Source: Oscillospiraceae bacterium
GTDB lineage: Bacteria; Bacillota; Clostridia; Oscillospirales; UBA929
Direction: 5' to 3'
DNA length: 8,065 nucleotides
Assembly: GCA_009777685.1 (NCBI GenBank)
Contig: WRLJ01000066.1
Span: 1-8,065, forward strand
Of this stretch, positions 1-6,759 are shown in pieces. A program made the translations under genes and the position numbers. The first letter of the stretch is position 1, and every line of letters starts with the position of its first letter. The notes under the pieces were generated by a model, which was not told where the DNA came from, did not search any database, and saw only the letters and a program-made list of their open reading frames with translations.

Positions 1-1
1 G

Positions 2-1474
2 GAGGACGGCGGGAGCTTGCCCGATCTGGAGGCGGCGCGCGCCCGTCTGGGCGACATCCGCGGCTTTGCGGGGCAGCTGACGGACATCATGAACGACGTT
101 CTGATGATGACCCACCTGTCCTCCGACGATGTAGACCTCCGCCCGTGCGTATTCGATCTGGAGGACCTGCTCCGCCGCGTCGGCGAGACGGCCTCGGTCT
201 GGGCGCTGGAAAAACGGCAGAACTTCCGCGTCGTCTTTGAAAACGATTTCCCGCCGGCCTTTCTGGGCGACGAGGGGTACATCGAGCGCGTCCTGCGCAA
301 CCTGCTCTCCAACGCCTCCAACTTTACGCCGGAGGGCGGCGCGCTGACCCTGCGCGTCTCCCTGCACCCGCGGCCGGACGATACGGCCGACGCGGTGTTC
401 TCCGTCGAGGATACGGGCATCGGCATCGCCGAGGAAAAAAAGGAGACGCTCTTCCACACCTTTGAGCGGCTGGACAGCGAAATCGCGCGCAAATACGGCG
501 GCACCGGCCTCGGCCTGTCCATCAGCAAGCGTCTGGTCAGCCTGATGGGCGGCGAAATGGGCTTTGAAAGCGAGCTGGGACACGGCAGCCGGTTTTTCTT
601 CCGTCTCCCGCTGAAGACCGTGCCCGCCGACACCCCGGCCGCGCGCCCGCTGCTGACGGCCGGAGGCCTTGCGCCGAATCTTCTGTTTGTGGACGAAAGC
701 GCGGACAACTGCCGCCACCTGGAGGCCGCGGCGCGGCGCCTGGGCTGCACGTCCGCCAGCGCGACCGACTGCGCCTCCGCCCTGCGCGCCATTCAGGCCG
801 CTGTGCTGAGCGGCGCCCCGTTCGACGCGGTGTTCGCCGACGTCTCCGTGCCGCCTCTGGACGGCGCGGGAACCGCCGCGCACATCCGCGAGCGTTTTGA
901 AAACCAGCCCATTGTGATGATGGGGTATCCCGGCCAACGCTCCGCCGCGGAGCCGGAGGCCGCGTTTCTGCCCAAGCCGGTCTTCCGCCCCGCTCTGGCG
1001 GCCTGTCTGCGCGAGACGCTGAGGAACGCGCCGGACGCCGGTCCCCGCCCCATCACGCGCCGCAGCGCGGAGTTTGCGGGGAAAACCATTCTGGCCGCCG
1101 AGGACCTGGACATCAGCCGCGATATCCTGGCCGGCCTTCTGGCGCACACGGAGGTCCAAATCATTTTTGCCGAGAACGGCAGGGACGCGCTGGATGCCTT
1201 CCGCGCCGAACCGGAGCGGTTCGGCATGATCCTGATGGACATTCACATGCCGAAAATGGACGGGCTGGAGGCCTCGCGCCGCATCCGCGCGCTGGATACG
1301 CCGCGCGCCGCGTCCGTTCCCATCATCGCCGTTACCGCCGACACCTTCCCCGAAGACATAGAAAAGAACGCGGCTTTCGGGATCACGGGCCATCTCGCCA
1401 AGCCGATAGACGAGACGGCCCTGCTGGAAATTATGCGCAACTATCTTTGTAATACGGAACCGAAAACGACTTAA
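2..1474 (+). CDS. Hybrid sensor histidine kinase, 3' part (partial HisKA, HATPase_c, REC, REC)
   Basis: The reading frame is open to the left edge, so the N-terminal sensor region and the phosphoacceptor histidine lie outside the window. A TTG at 17 is in frame but is unlikely to be the true start, because the protein begins inside the second helix of a dimerisation (HisKA) domain. Numbering residues from that TTG, an ATPase domain follows: N-box N95/N99, G1 box DTGIGI 132-137, F-box 146-149, G2 box GGTGLGL 161-167. Two receiver domains come next. REC1 (about 221-335) keeps an acidic pair D226/E227, D275 and K320, but has Gly (303) at the usual Thr/Ser position. REC2 (about 356-476) is complete: E362/D363, phosphoacceptor D408 in MDIHMPKMDG, T440, K462. 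The protein should autophosphorylate and pass phosphate to its own REC2 or to a partner. The HD-GYP regulator starts 15 bases downstream and is the obvious partner. The sensed signal cannot be read from this fragment. Confidence 0.93.
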   Translation, partial: EDGGSLPDLEAARARLGDIRGFAGQLTDIMNDVLMMTHLSSDDVDLRPCVFDLEDLLRRVGETASVWALEKRQNFRVVFENDFPPAFLGDEGYIERVLRNLLSNASNFTPEGGALTLRVSLHPRPDDTADAVFSVEDTGIGIAEEKKETLFHTFERLDSEIARKYGGTGLGLSISKRLVSLMGGEMGFESELGHGSRFFFRLPLKTVPADTPAARPLLTAGGLAPNLLFVDESADNCRHLEAAARRLGCTSASATDCASALRAIQAAVLSGAPFDAVFADVSVPPLDGAGTAAHIRERFENQPIVMMGYPGQRSAAEPEAAFLPKPVFRPALAACLRETLRNAPDAGPRPITRRSAEFAGKTILAAEDLDISRDILAGLLAHTEVQIIFAENGRDALDAFRAEPERFGMILMDIHMPKMDGLEASRRIRALDTPRAASVPIIAVTADTFPEDIEKNAAFGITGHLAKPIDETALLEIMRNYLCNTEPKTT

Positions 1475-1489
1475 AGAGGAGGATTCACC

Positions 1490-2545
1490 ATGAGTGACAC
1501 CGCGCGGGACCTGATCCTGGTTGTGGATGATGTGGACATCAACCGCGACCTGCTGGAGTCGATCCTGACGGATACCTATGCCGTCGTGCAGGCGGCCAGC
1601 GGAACGGAGGCCATTGACATGATGTTCAGCGGCAGCGTCAAGCCCACGCTGGTCCTGCTGGACGTCCAGATGCCGGATATCGACGGGCTGACCGTTCTGC
1701 AAATGATGAAGGATTTCCCGCTGACCGAGCGTGTCCCCGTTATCTTCATCACCGCCACGGAGGAAGCCGAAACGCGCGGGCTGGAGCTGGGCGCGGTGGA
1801 CTTTGTCACCAAGCCCTTCAACCGCCAGGTCGTCATGCTCCGCATCGCCAACCAGCTGACCATCCGGAAATACCAGACCCAGCTGGAGGAATTGGTGTCC
1901 GCCAAGGTCGCCGAGCTTCTCCACTCCAAGGACCGGATGCTGGAGAACATGGCCAACATCATCGAATACCGCGATCTGGAGAGCGGCCAGCATGTCAAGC
2001 GCACCATCGGCATGACGCGCATCCTTGTCGATCACCTGCGCGCCAATCCCCAGTTTGAACGCAACATTTCGTACGCGGACCGCGACATCATCATCAAGTC
2101 CGTTCCGCTGCACGATATCGGCAAGATCGCCATCCCCGACGTCGTTCTTCTGAAGCCCGCGCGGCTTACGCCGGAGGAGTTTGAGATCATCAAGACCCAC
2201 GCCGCCATCGGCAGCACGATCATCGATTCCATCATGGGCGACGAGGACCCGATGTTCTATCAGCATTGCCGCGATATCTGCCGCCACCACCACGAGCGCT
2301 GGGACGGCAAGGGCTATCCCGACGGTCTGGCGGGAGAAGACATCCCCCTGAGCGCGCGCATCCTGGCCGTGGTCGACGTCTATGACGCGCTGGTCAGCCC
2401 GCGGGTCTACAAGGATCCGCTCTCCCACGAGAAAGCCGTCCATATCATCACCGACGGCTCGGGGACCCAGTTTGACCCGAAGATCATCCAGGCGTTCCTT
2501 GAGGTTCAGGAGGACTTCAAGAATTTCGACCGCGACCATGTGTAA
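1490..2545 (+). CDS. Response regulator with REC and HD-GYP domains, probable cyclic-di-GMP phosphodiesterase
   Basis: This 351-residue protein has an N-terminal receiver domain (about 6-122) with acidic pair D13/D14, phosphoacceptor D58 in LLDVQMPD, T88 and K108. A helical linker, probably coiled coil (about 125-155), joins it to an HD-GYP domain (about 155-340). The catalytic signatures are complete: E164 and H168 in ESGQH, H208-D209 in HDIGKIAIPD, H237, the HHERWDGKGYP segment (267-277) and D296 in DVYDAL. HD-GYP proteins hydrolyse cyclic di-GMP to pGpG or GMP with a di- or tri-metal centre. Retention of these residues argues for an active enzyme rather than a mere binding protein, but activity is inferred. 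The start is fixed by AGAGGAGG at 1475-1482, 7 bases before ATG. The gene follows the hybrid kinase after 15 bases, so the two probably form a phosphorelay in which phosphorylation of D58 controls cyclic-di-GMP turnover. There is no DNA-binding domain. Confidence 0.95.
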   Translation: MSDTARDLILVVDDVDINRDLLESILTDTYAVVQAASGTEAIDMMFSGSVKPTLVLLDVQMPDIDGLTVLQMMKDFPLTERVPVIFITATEEAETRGLELGAVDFVTKPFNRQVVMLRIANQLTIRKYQTQLEELVSAKVAELLHSKDRMLENMANIIEYRDLESGQHVKRTIGMTRILVDHLRANPQFERNISYADRDIIIKSVPLHDIGKIAIPDVVLLKPARLTPEEFEIIKTHAAIGSTIIDSIMGDEDPMFYQHCRDICRHHHERWDGKGYPDGLAGEDIPLSARILAVVDVYDALVSPRVYKDPLSHEKAVHIITDGSGTQFDPKIIQAFLEVQEDFKNFDRDHV

Positions 2546-2556
2546 CGACGGCTGAA

Positions 2557-2583
2557 GCCGCTTCCCCGATCCGGCGGAGCGGC
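2557..2583 (+). other. Weak inverted repeat between the HD-GYP gene and the dehydrogenase gene
   Basis: GCCGCT (2557-2562) pairs with AGCGGC (2578-2583) around a 15-base loop that can pair further (CCG/CGG). There is no T-run after it, so it is not a convincing intrinsic terminator. It could mildly attenuate read-through or stabilise an mRNA end. No promoter was seen in this 65-base gap. Confidence 0.3.
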
Positions 2584-2610
2584 GTTCAAGCCAAGAAAGA
2601 AGGAGCTGCC

Positions 2611-3771
2611 ATGATGTGCGGGCCATTATCCGCCCCGACGGCGCATTTCACAAAACTTCTGGAGGACCAGCTGGCGCGCGCGCGCCGCATGGCGCAAGAC
2701 GACGGCTTGATCGACTACGGCGCGCTGGACAGGCTGATCATCGGCGTATGCGGCGGCGACGGCATCGGCCCGGCCATCACCGCCCAGTCCGAGCGCGTGC
2801 TGAAGCTCTTGCTGCGGGACGAGGCCGCCGCCGGAAGGGTGGAGTTCCGCGTCATCGACTCGCTGACCATCGAGCGGCGCGCCGCCGCCAACCGCGCCAT
2901 TCCCGAGGACACGCTGGAGGAGCTGAAGGCTTGCCACGTCATCCTGAAGGGCCCCACCACCACGCCGCGCGCGGGCGACCCGTGGCCCAATATTGAAAGC
3001 GCCAATGTCGCCATGCGCAAGGAGCTGGACCTGTTTGCCAACGTGCGGCCCGTCAAGGTGCCCGATCAGGGCATCGACTGGGTCTTCTTCCGCGAGAACA
3101 CCGAGGGCGCGTACGCCGCGGGAAGCCTGGGGCTGGAAGTTGAGGACGTGGCCGTTGATTTTACCGTCGTCACCACCGCCGGCTGCCGCCGCCTCATCCG
3201 CGCGGCCTTTGAGCACGCGAAGAAAACCGGGCGCGACCGCGTCTCCATCGTCACCAAGGCCAACGTCATCAAGACGACGGACGGCAAGTTCCTCTCCATC
3301 GCCCGGGAGATCGCCAAGGACTATCCCGGCATCACGATGGACGACTGGTATGTGGACATCGTGGCCGCCAAGCTCGTCGATCCCAAGCGCCGCCGCGATT
3401 TTCAGGTGCTGGCGCTCCCCAATCTGTACGGCGACATCATCACCGACGAGGCCGCCGAGTTCCAGGGCGGCGTCGGGACCGCCGGCAGCGCGAACATCGG
3501 CGCGCGCTACGCCATGTTCGAGGCCATCCACGGCTCCGCGCCGCGCATGGTCGAGGAGGGCCGGGACATCTACGCCGACCCCTGCTCGATGCTCCGCGCC
3601 TCCGTGATGCTGCTGGAGCATATCGGGCGCGCCGCGCGGGCCCGAGACCTGGAGCGCGCGCTGGACGTATGTATGTTTGAGGAAAAGCGCCTGCGAATCA
3701 CAGGCCGCGATACCGGCTGTACGGGCGCGGAGTTCGCGGACTATGTGTGCAGTAAGCTGACAACAGTGTAA
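2611..3771 (+). CDS. Isocitrate/isopropylmalate dehydrogenase family enzyme, probably isocitrate dehydrogenase
   Basis: The 386-residue protein belongs to the beta-decarboxylating dehydrogenases, which convert a 2-hydroxy acid to a 2-oxo acid with NAD(P)+ (isocitrate to 2-oxoglutarate if the call is right). The fold motifs are in order: GGDGIGP (48-54), KGPTTTPR (113-120), RENTEGAY (161-168), TKANVIKTTDGKF (215-227), D249, NLYGDIITDEAAE (271-283), and HGSAP (307-311) at the nucleotide site. Substrate residues match the isocitrate pattern by spacing: S130, N132, R136, R146 and R161 correspond to E. coli Icd S113, N115, R119, R129 and R153. K216, D249, D275 and D279 fit the catalytic and metal ligands. 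Cofactor preference is unclear, because the residues after HGSAP are R312-M313 rather than the K-Y of E. coli Icd. About 40 residues precede the first strand, a feature I associate with clostridial members. ATG 2611 and ATG 2614 both fit GAAGGAG at 2599-2605. No other TCA-cycle gene is adjacent. A relative acting on another malate-type substrate is not excluded. Confidence 0.9.
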   Translation: MMCGPLSAPTAHFTKLLEDQLARARRMAQDDGLIDYGALDRLIIGVCGGDGIGPAITAQSERVLKLLLRDEAAAGRVEFRVIDSLTIERRAAANRAIPEDTLEELKACHVILKGPTTTPRAGDPWPNIESANVAMRKELDLFANVRPVKVPDQGIDWVFFRENTEGAYAAGSLGLEVEDVAVDFTVVTTAGCRRLIRAAFEHAKKTGRDRVSIVTKANVIKTTDGKFLSIAREIAKDYPGITMDDWYVDIVAAKLVDPKRRRDFQVLALPNLYGDIITDEAAEFQGGVGTAGSANIGARYAMFEAIHGSAPRMVEEGRDIYADPCSMLRASVMLLEHIGRAARARDLERALDVCMFEEKRLRITGRDTGCTGAEFADYVCSKLTTV

Positions 3772-3799
3772 TCTCCGCCTGCTAAGGAGGGCCGGACCC

Positions 3800-4903
3800 A
3801 TGCTGAAACGCGTGACCGCCATCGCGCTGTGCGCCGCCCTGCTGGCGTGCGCGCCGGGGCTTGCCATGCCCGGCACGGCCTCCGACCCCGCGGTGACGCG
3901 GGGGTATATCGACCAGGATTTTCTGCCGCCGCTGGAGCGGTACGCCGGCGACCGGCTCGACGCCGCTCTGGCGCAGACCGGCGCGGAGGCGCAGGAGCTG
4001 CTGAACCGCCTGAGAGACCTGACCGCCGGCCTGAAAGACGAAAACGCCGCGCGCAATGTCAGCCAGCGGCTGACCTTCCGCGCCGACACCTACCAGCCGC
4101 TCCGGCTGGAGGCCGGCTATGCCCTGGCGGGCGGCGACGGCACGCAGTTCATCGTCCGCTCCGGCTGGGTGCAGGCGGGCGCGGAAATGAGCAACTTCAC
4201 CGACGGCACGGTCCTGCCCTACAGCGCCGACGCCCCTCACGGCAAAACGCTCGGCTGTATCGGCAGCGGCGTTCTGGTCGCCCATAATCCATCCGAGGTG
4301 CTGGTCAAGGGCTATTACCGCATCCTCCTGCCGCCCGAAACGCGCGCGGAGAGCCGCGCCGAAGCCCTGCGGGCGATGGGGCTGGTCGCCGGAACCGGCA
4401 GCGGGTTTGCGCCAGAGCGCCTGATGACCCGCTCGGAGGGCGTGATTTTGATGCTCAACCTGTTCGGTGAACAGGCGCGGGCCGCCGCCCACGCCAGCCC
4501 CTCCCCCTTCTCCGACGTGAACGGGACCTGGGCCGAGCGCGGCATCGCCTACGCCCACAGCCGCGGCTATGTCAGCGGCGCGTCGCCCACCGCGTTTCTG
4601 CCCAACAACCTGTTCAGCGCCGATATGTTCTTCACGCTGATTCTGACCGCGCTGGGCTATGAAGGCCCGCGGGATTTCCAGTGGAACAACGCCCTGGACT
4701 TCGCCGCCCAAATCGGGGTCGTCCCGCGGGATTTCGTCGCCCCGGCGCGTGACCACTGGAACCGGGACCGCATGTTCTACGCCGCGTACCACATTCTCGG
4801 CGCCAGGTATAAAGACACGAACGTCACCGTGCTGGACCGTCTGATCGCGGACGGCGTCGTGGACCGCGCGGCCGCCGAGGCCGCAATGAAAAACGTCCGG
4901 TAA
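3800..4903 (+). CDS. Exported S-layer homology (SLH) domain protein
   Basis: This 367-residue protein starts with a signal sequence: MLKR, then a hydrophobic stretch to about residue 22. Cleavage by signal peptidase I after A22 is possible. C17 in LLAC also resembles a lipobox, so a lipoprotein is an alternative. Residues 30-180 match no family I recognise; they include a charged helical part (about 45-90) and a probable beta-rich part (90-178). The C-terminal half holds SLH-type repeats: a partial one at about 188-224 (ALRAMGLVAG...MTRSEG), a clear one at 237-287 (FSDVNGTWAERGIAYA...GYVSG...FLPNN), and a weak third at about 293-333. SLH repeats usually attach proteins non-covalently to secondary cell-wall polymers, so the product should sit on the cell surface. 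The start is set by AAGGAGG at 3784-3790, 9 bases before ATG. The neighbours are metabolic and give no hint of its specific job. Confidence 0.85.
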   Translation: MLKRVTAIALCAALLACAPGLAMPGTASDPAVTRGYIDQDFLPPLERYAGDRLDAALAQTGAEAQELLNRLRDLTAGLKDENAARNVSQRLTFRADTYQPLRLEAGYALAGGDGTQFIVRSGWVQAGAEMSNFTDGTVLPYSADAPHGKTLGCIGSGVLVAHNPSEVLVKGYYRILLPPETRAESRAEALRAMGLVAGTGSGFAPERLMTRSEGVILMLNLFGEQARAAAHASPSPFSDVNGTWAERGIAYAHSRGYVSGASPTAFLPNNLFSADMFFTLILTALGYEGPRDFQWNNALDFAAQIGVVPRDFVAPARDHWNRDRMFYAAYHILGARYKDTNVTVLDRLIADGVVDRAAAEAAMKNVR

Positions 4904-4920
4904 AGGGGAAGAGGCACACC

Positions 4921-5907
4921 TTGAATCTTACCATATTCGGCAGCGGCCGCTGGGCTTCGTTTCTGGCGTGGTATGCCGCCGCGTCGGGGCACGGGGTGCT
5001 GATCTGCGGGCGCGAGGGCTCGGCCTCGTTTGAGAGCCTGCGCGCCGCGCGGCGCAATGAATGGCTGGCTCTGCCCGAAACCGTGCGGTACACCACCGAC
5101 CCGGCGGAGGCGTGGGCGCACGCGGACACCCTGCTGGTCTCCATCAGCGCCCAGCAGCTGCGCGCCTTCTGCGAAGCCCTGAGAAAAACGCTTCCCGCTC
5201 TGCAAACCGGCGCGGCGGCCGGCAAGACCCTGGTTCTGTGCATGAAGGGTCTGGAGGACCCGACGGGCCTGCGCCTGACGCAGGTCGTCGGCGAGACGCT
5301 GGGCGATACGGTGCAAACCGCGGTCTGGGTCGGGCCGGGCCATCCGCAGGACTTTATGGCGGGCGTCCCGAACTGTATGCTCATCGACAGCGGCGACGCG
5401 GAGCTGACGCGCGCTTTGGCCGACAGCCTGGCCGGCCCGCTGATTCGTTTTTACTACGGCGAGGACTTAATCGGCGCGGAGGTCGGCGCGGCGGCCAAGA
5501 ACGTCGTCGGCATCGCCGCCGGTATGCTGGACGGTCTGGGCATGGACGCGCTGAAGGGCGTGCTGATGGCGCGCGGGGCGCGGGAAATCTCGCGGCTTGT
5601 CGGCGCGCTGGGCGGCAGCCAGCTGACCGTTTACGGCGTCTGCCATCTGGGAGACTATCAGGCCACGCTGTTCTCGCCCTACAGCCACAACCGCGCCTAC
5701 GGCGAGTGCATCGTGCGCGGGGAGGACTACCCGTATCTGGCCGAGGGCGCGGCCACGGCGCGTTCGCTGCTGCGCCTGTCCGAACGCACGGGCGTCGAGC
5801 TGCCCATCTGCCAGGCCGTCGCGCGGACCATCGCCCGAGAAAAGCCGCCTCGGGAGATTTTGACGGATTTATTCATCCGCAGTACAAAAGCGGAGTTTTA
5901 TGTCTAA
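4921..5907 (+). CDS. gpsA: Glycerol-3-phosphate dehydrogenase [NAD(P)+], GpsA-like
   Basis: At 328 residues it has the usual GpsA length. GpsA reduces dihydroxyacetone phosphate to sn-glycerol 3-phosphate in the cytoplasm, supplying the phospholipid backbone. A Rossmann domain opens with GSGRWASFLA (7-16); CMKGLE (107-112) matches the family KG(I/L)E segment. The second domain carries the family's central helix EVGAAAKNVVGIAAGMLDGLG (187-207) with the expected catalytic lysine K193, and SPYSHNRAYGE (252-262), equivalent to the SxxSRNxxxG region that binds phosphate. Two usual motifs are altered: GPGHPQD (138-144) where GPS-F/H-A-x-E is usual, and CHLGDYQATL (241-250) where GLGDLxxT is usual. 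It is therefore a divergent member and substrate identity is less than certain. The start is TTG at 4921: a purine-rich site (GGGGAAGAGG, 4905-4914) lies 6 bases upstream and the nucleotide motif begins at residue 7 as expected. The gene follows the SLH gene after 17 bases. Confidence 0.88.
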   Translation: MNLTIFGSGRWASFLAWYAAASGHGVLICGREGSASFESLRAARRNEWLALPETVRYTTDPAEAWAHADTLLVSISAQQLRAFCEALRKTLPALQTGAAAGKTLVLCMKGLEDPTGLRLTQVVGETLGDTVQTAVWVGPGHPQDFMAGVPNCMLIDSGDAELTRALADSLAGPLIRFYYGEDLIGAEVGAAAKNVVGIAAGMLDGLGMDALKGVLMARGAREISRLVGALGGSQLTVYGVCHLGDYQATLFSPYSHNRAYGECIVRGEDYPYLAEGAATARSLLRLSERTGVELPICQAVARTIAREKPPREILTDLFIRSTKAEFYV

Positions 5908-5935
5908 ACTTACGATAAGAAAGGACTGACCTGTC

Positions 5936-6397
5936 ATGTCACGTCAGCGCATCGACAAGGAAAACTACTACCTCGACATCGCCGCCACCGTCGCCGAGCG
6001 CAGCACCTGCCTGCGCCGCCGCTACGGGGCGATCATCGTCAAAAACGACGTGATCGTGTCCACCGGCTACAACGGCGCGCCGCGCGGGCGGGAGAACTGC
6101 ATCGACAAGGGCGAATGCCTGCGGGATCAGATGAACATCCCCTCCGGCGAGCGCTACGAGCTGTGCCGCAGCGTCCACGCCGAAACCAACGCGATCATCG
6201 CCGCCTCCCGCGAGAACATGCTGGGCGCGACGCTGTACCTCGTCGGCTTCGACCGCGCGGGCCTGATCGCCGCCGAGCCCTGCACCATGTGCCGCCGCCA
6301 GATCATCAACGCCGGCATCGTCCGCGTCATCGGCCGCGTCTCGCCGCTGAAATATACGGTGACACGGGTGATGGACTGGCTGGCGGAAAACGGCTGA
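5936..6397 (+). CDS. Deoxycytidylate (dCMP) deaminase, ComEB family
   Basis: The 153-residue protein has the full zinc-dependent cytidine/deoxycytidylate deaminase signature: H81-A-E83 (zinc ligand and proton shuttle) and PCTMC (115-119) with zinc ligands C116 and C119. The segment YNGAPRGRENC (45-55) and the extra cysteines C55, C61 and C77 are characteristic of dCMP deaminases rather than cytidine deaminases or tRNA adenosine deaminases. The enzyme converts dCMP to dUMP, feeding thymidylate synthesis, and in this family is usually controlled allosterically by dCTP and dTTP. Relatives in Bacillus are named ComEB because they lie in a competence operon; no competence genes are present here. 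AAAGGA at 5920-5925 lies 10 bases before the ATG. This is the last gene of the plus-strand block, 28 bases after gpsA and just before a strong hairpin. Confidence 0.94.
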   Translation: MSRQRIDKENYYLDIAATVAERSTCLRRRYGAIIVKNDVIVSTGYNGAPRGRENCIDKGECLRDQMNIPSGERYELCRSVHAETNAIIAASRENMLGATLYLVGFDRAGLIAAEPCTMCRRQIINAGIVRVIGRVSPLKYTVTRVMDWLAENG

Positions 6398-6407
6398 CGG
6401 ATACCCG

Positions 6408-6444
6408 AAAGCCGGGGCGTCCCCTCAGGGGACGCCCCGGCTTT
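6408..6444. terminator. Perfect 17-bp hairpin between convergent genes, probable bidirectional terminator
   Basis: AAAGCCGGGGCGTCCCC (6408-6424) and its exact reverse complement (6428-6444) flank the 3-base loop TCA. The hairpin starts 11 bases after the dCMP deaminase stop and lies 13 bases beyond the rpsR stop on the other strand. The T-run is short on both sides: CTTT, then ATCTCGATTTTC on the plus strand, and CTTTC on the minus strand. Position and stem strength favour shared intrinsic termination, with the plus strand the better of the two. Confidence 0.85.
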
Positions 6445-6456
6445 ATCTCGATTTTC

Positions 6457-6696
6457 TCAATCCGTCACATACGGCAGCAGCGCGACGTGGCGGGCGCGCT
6501 TGATGGCCTCGGTGAGAAGCCGCTGGTGGTGCGCGCAAGTCCCCGTCATGCGGCGGGGCAGTATCTTGCTGCGCTCGGACAGAAAGCGGCGCAACTTGGC
6601 CGCGTCTTTGTAATCGATCACGCTCTGGGCGCGCTCGGTGCAAAAAACACACACCTTACGGCGCTTGCGTGAGCGGGGTCCCCGTTCCATGCCCAT
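6457..6696 (-). CDS. rpsR: 30S ribosomal protein S18, zinc-ligand (CxxC) form
   Basis: The 79-residue product matches bacterial S18 from end to end: basic N-terminus RKRRKVC (10-16), IDYKD (27-31), LRRFLSERSKILPRR (35-49), TGTC (51-54), and the conserved C-terminal AIKRARHVALLPYV. S18 binds S6 on the platform of the small subunit. It carries C16-x2-C19 and C54-x2-H57, a putative zinc-binding set; the Bacillus subtilis protein as I recall it lacks the full set. ATG at 6696 and an in-frame ATG at 6690 are both possible. The ribosome site AAAGGAG (complement of 6709-6715) is 12 bases from the first and 18 from the second, so the first is preferred. It is the last gene of the rpsF-ssb-rpsR operon, 63 bases after ssb. 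Confidence 0.97.
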   Translation of the reverse strand: MGMERGPRSRKRRKVCVFCTERAQSVIDYKDAAKLRRFLSERSKILPRRMTGTCAHHQRLLTEAIKRARHVALLPYVTD

Positions 6697-6759
6697 GGCT
6701 GAACTGTTCTCCTTTCCCTAAATAGGCTTGCCGTGAAAAATGTCCCGTTGTCCGTTTTG

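Noticed and set aside
2626..4089. A 487-codon open frame on the minus strand, opposite the dehydrogenase and the start of the SLH gene
   Set aside because: Its translation is a low-complexity Arg/Ala/Gly/Val-rich chain with no recognisable domain. It spans two well-supported plus-strand genes and the gap between them, and it arises from the codon bias of GC-rich genes. No minus-strand ribosome site or promoter was seen.
3782..4792. A 336-codon minus-strand open frame opposite the SLH gene, overlapping another antisense frame
   Set aside because: It has the same character as the other antisense frames: biased composition, no motif, and fully explained as the shadow of a real gene with a signal sequence and SLH repeats.
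5061..5918. A 285-codon plus-strand frame overlapping gpsA and running past its end
   Set aside because: It is an alternative frame of gpsA with Arg/Gly/Ala-rich sequence; the gpsA frame carries the family motifs throughout.
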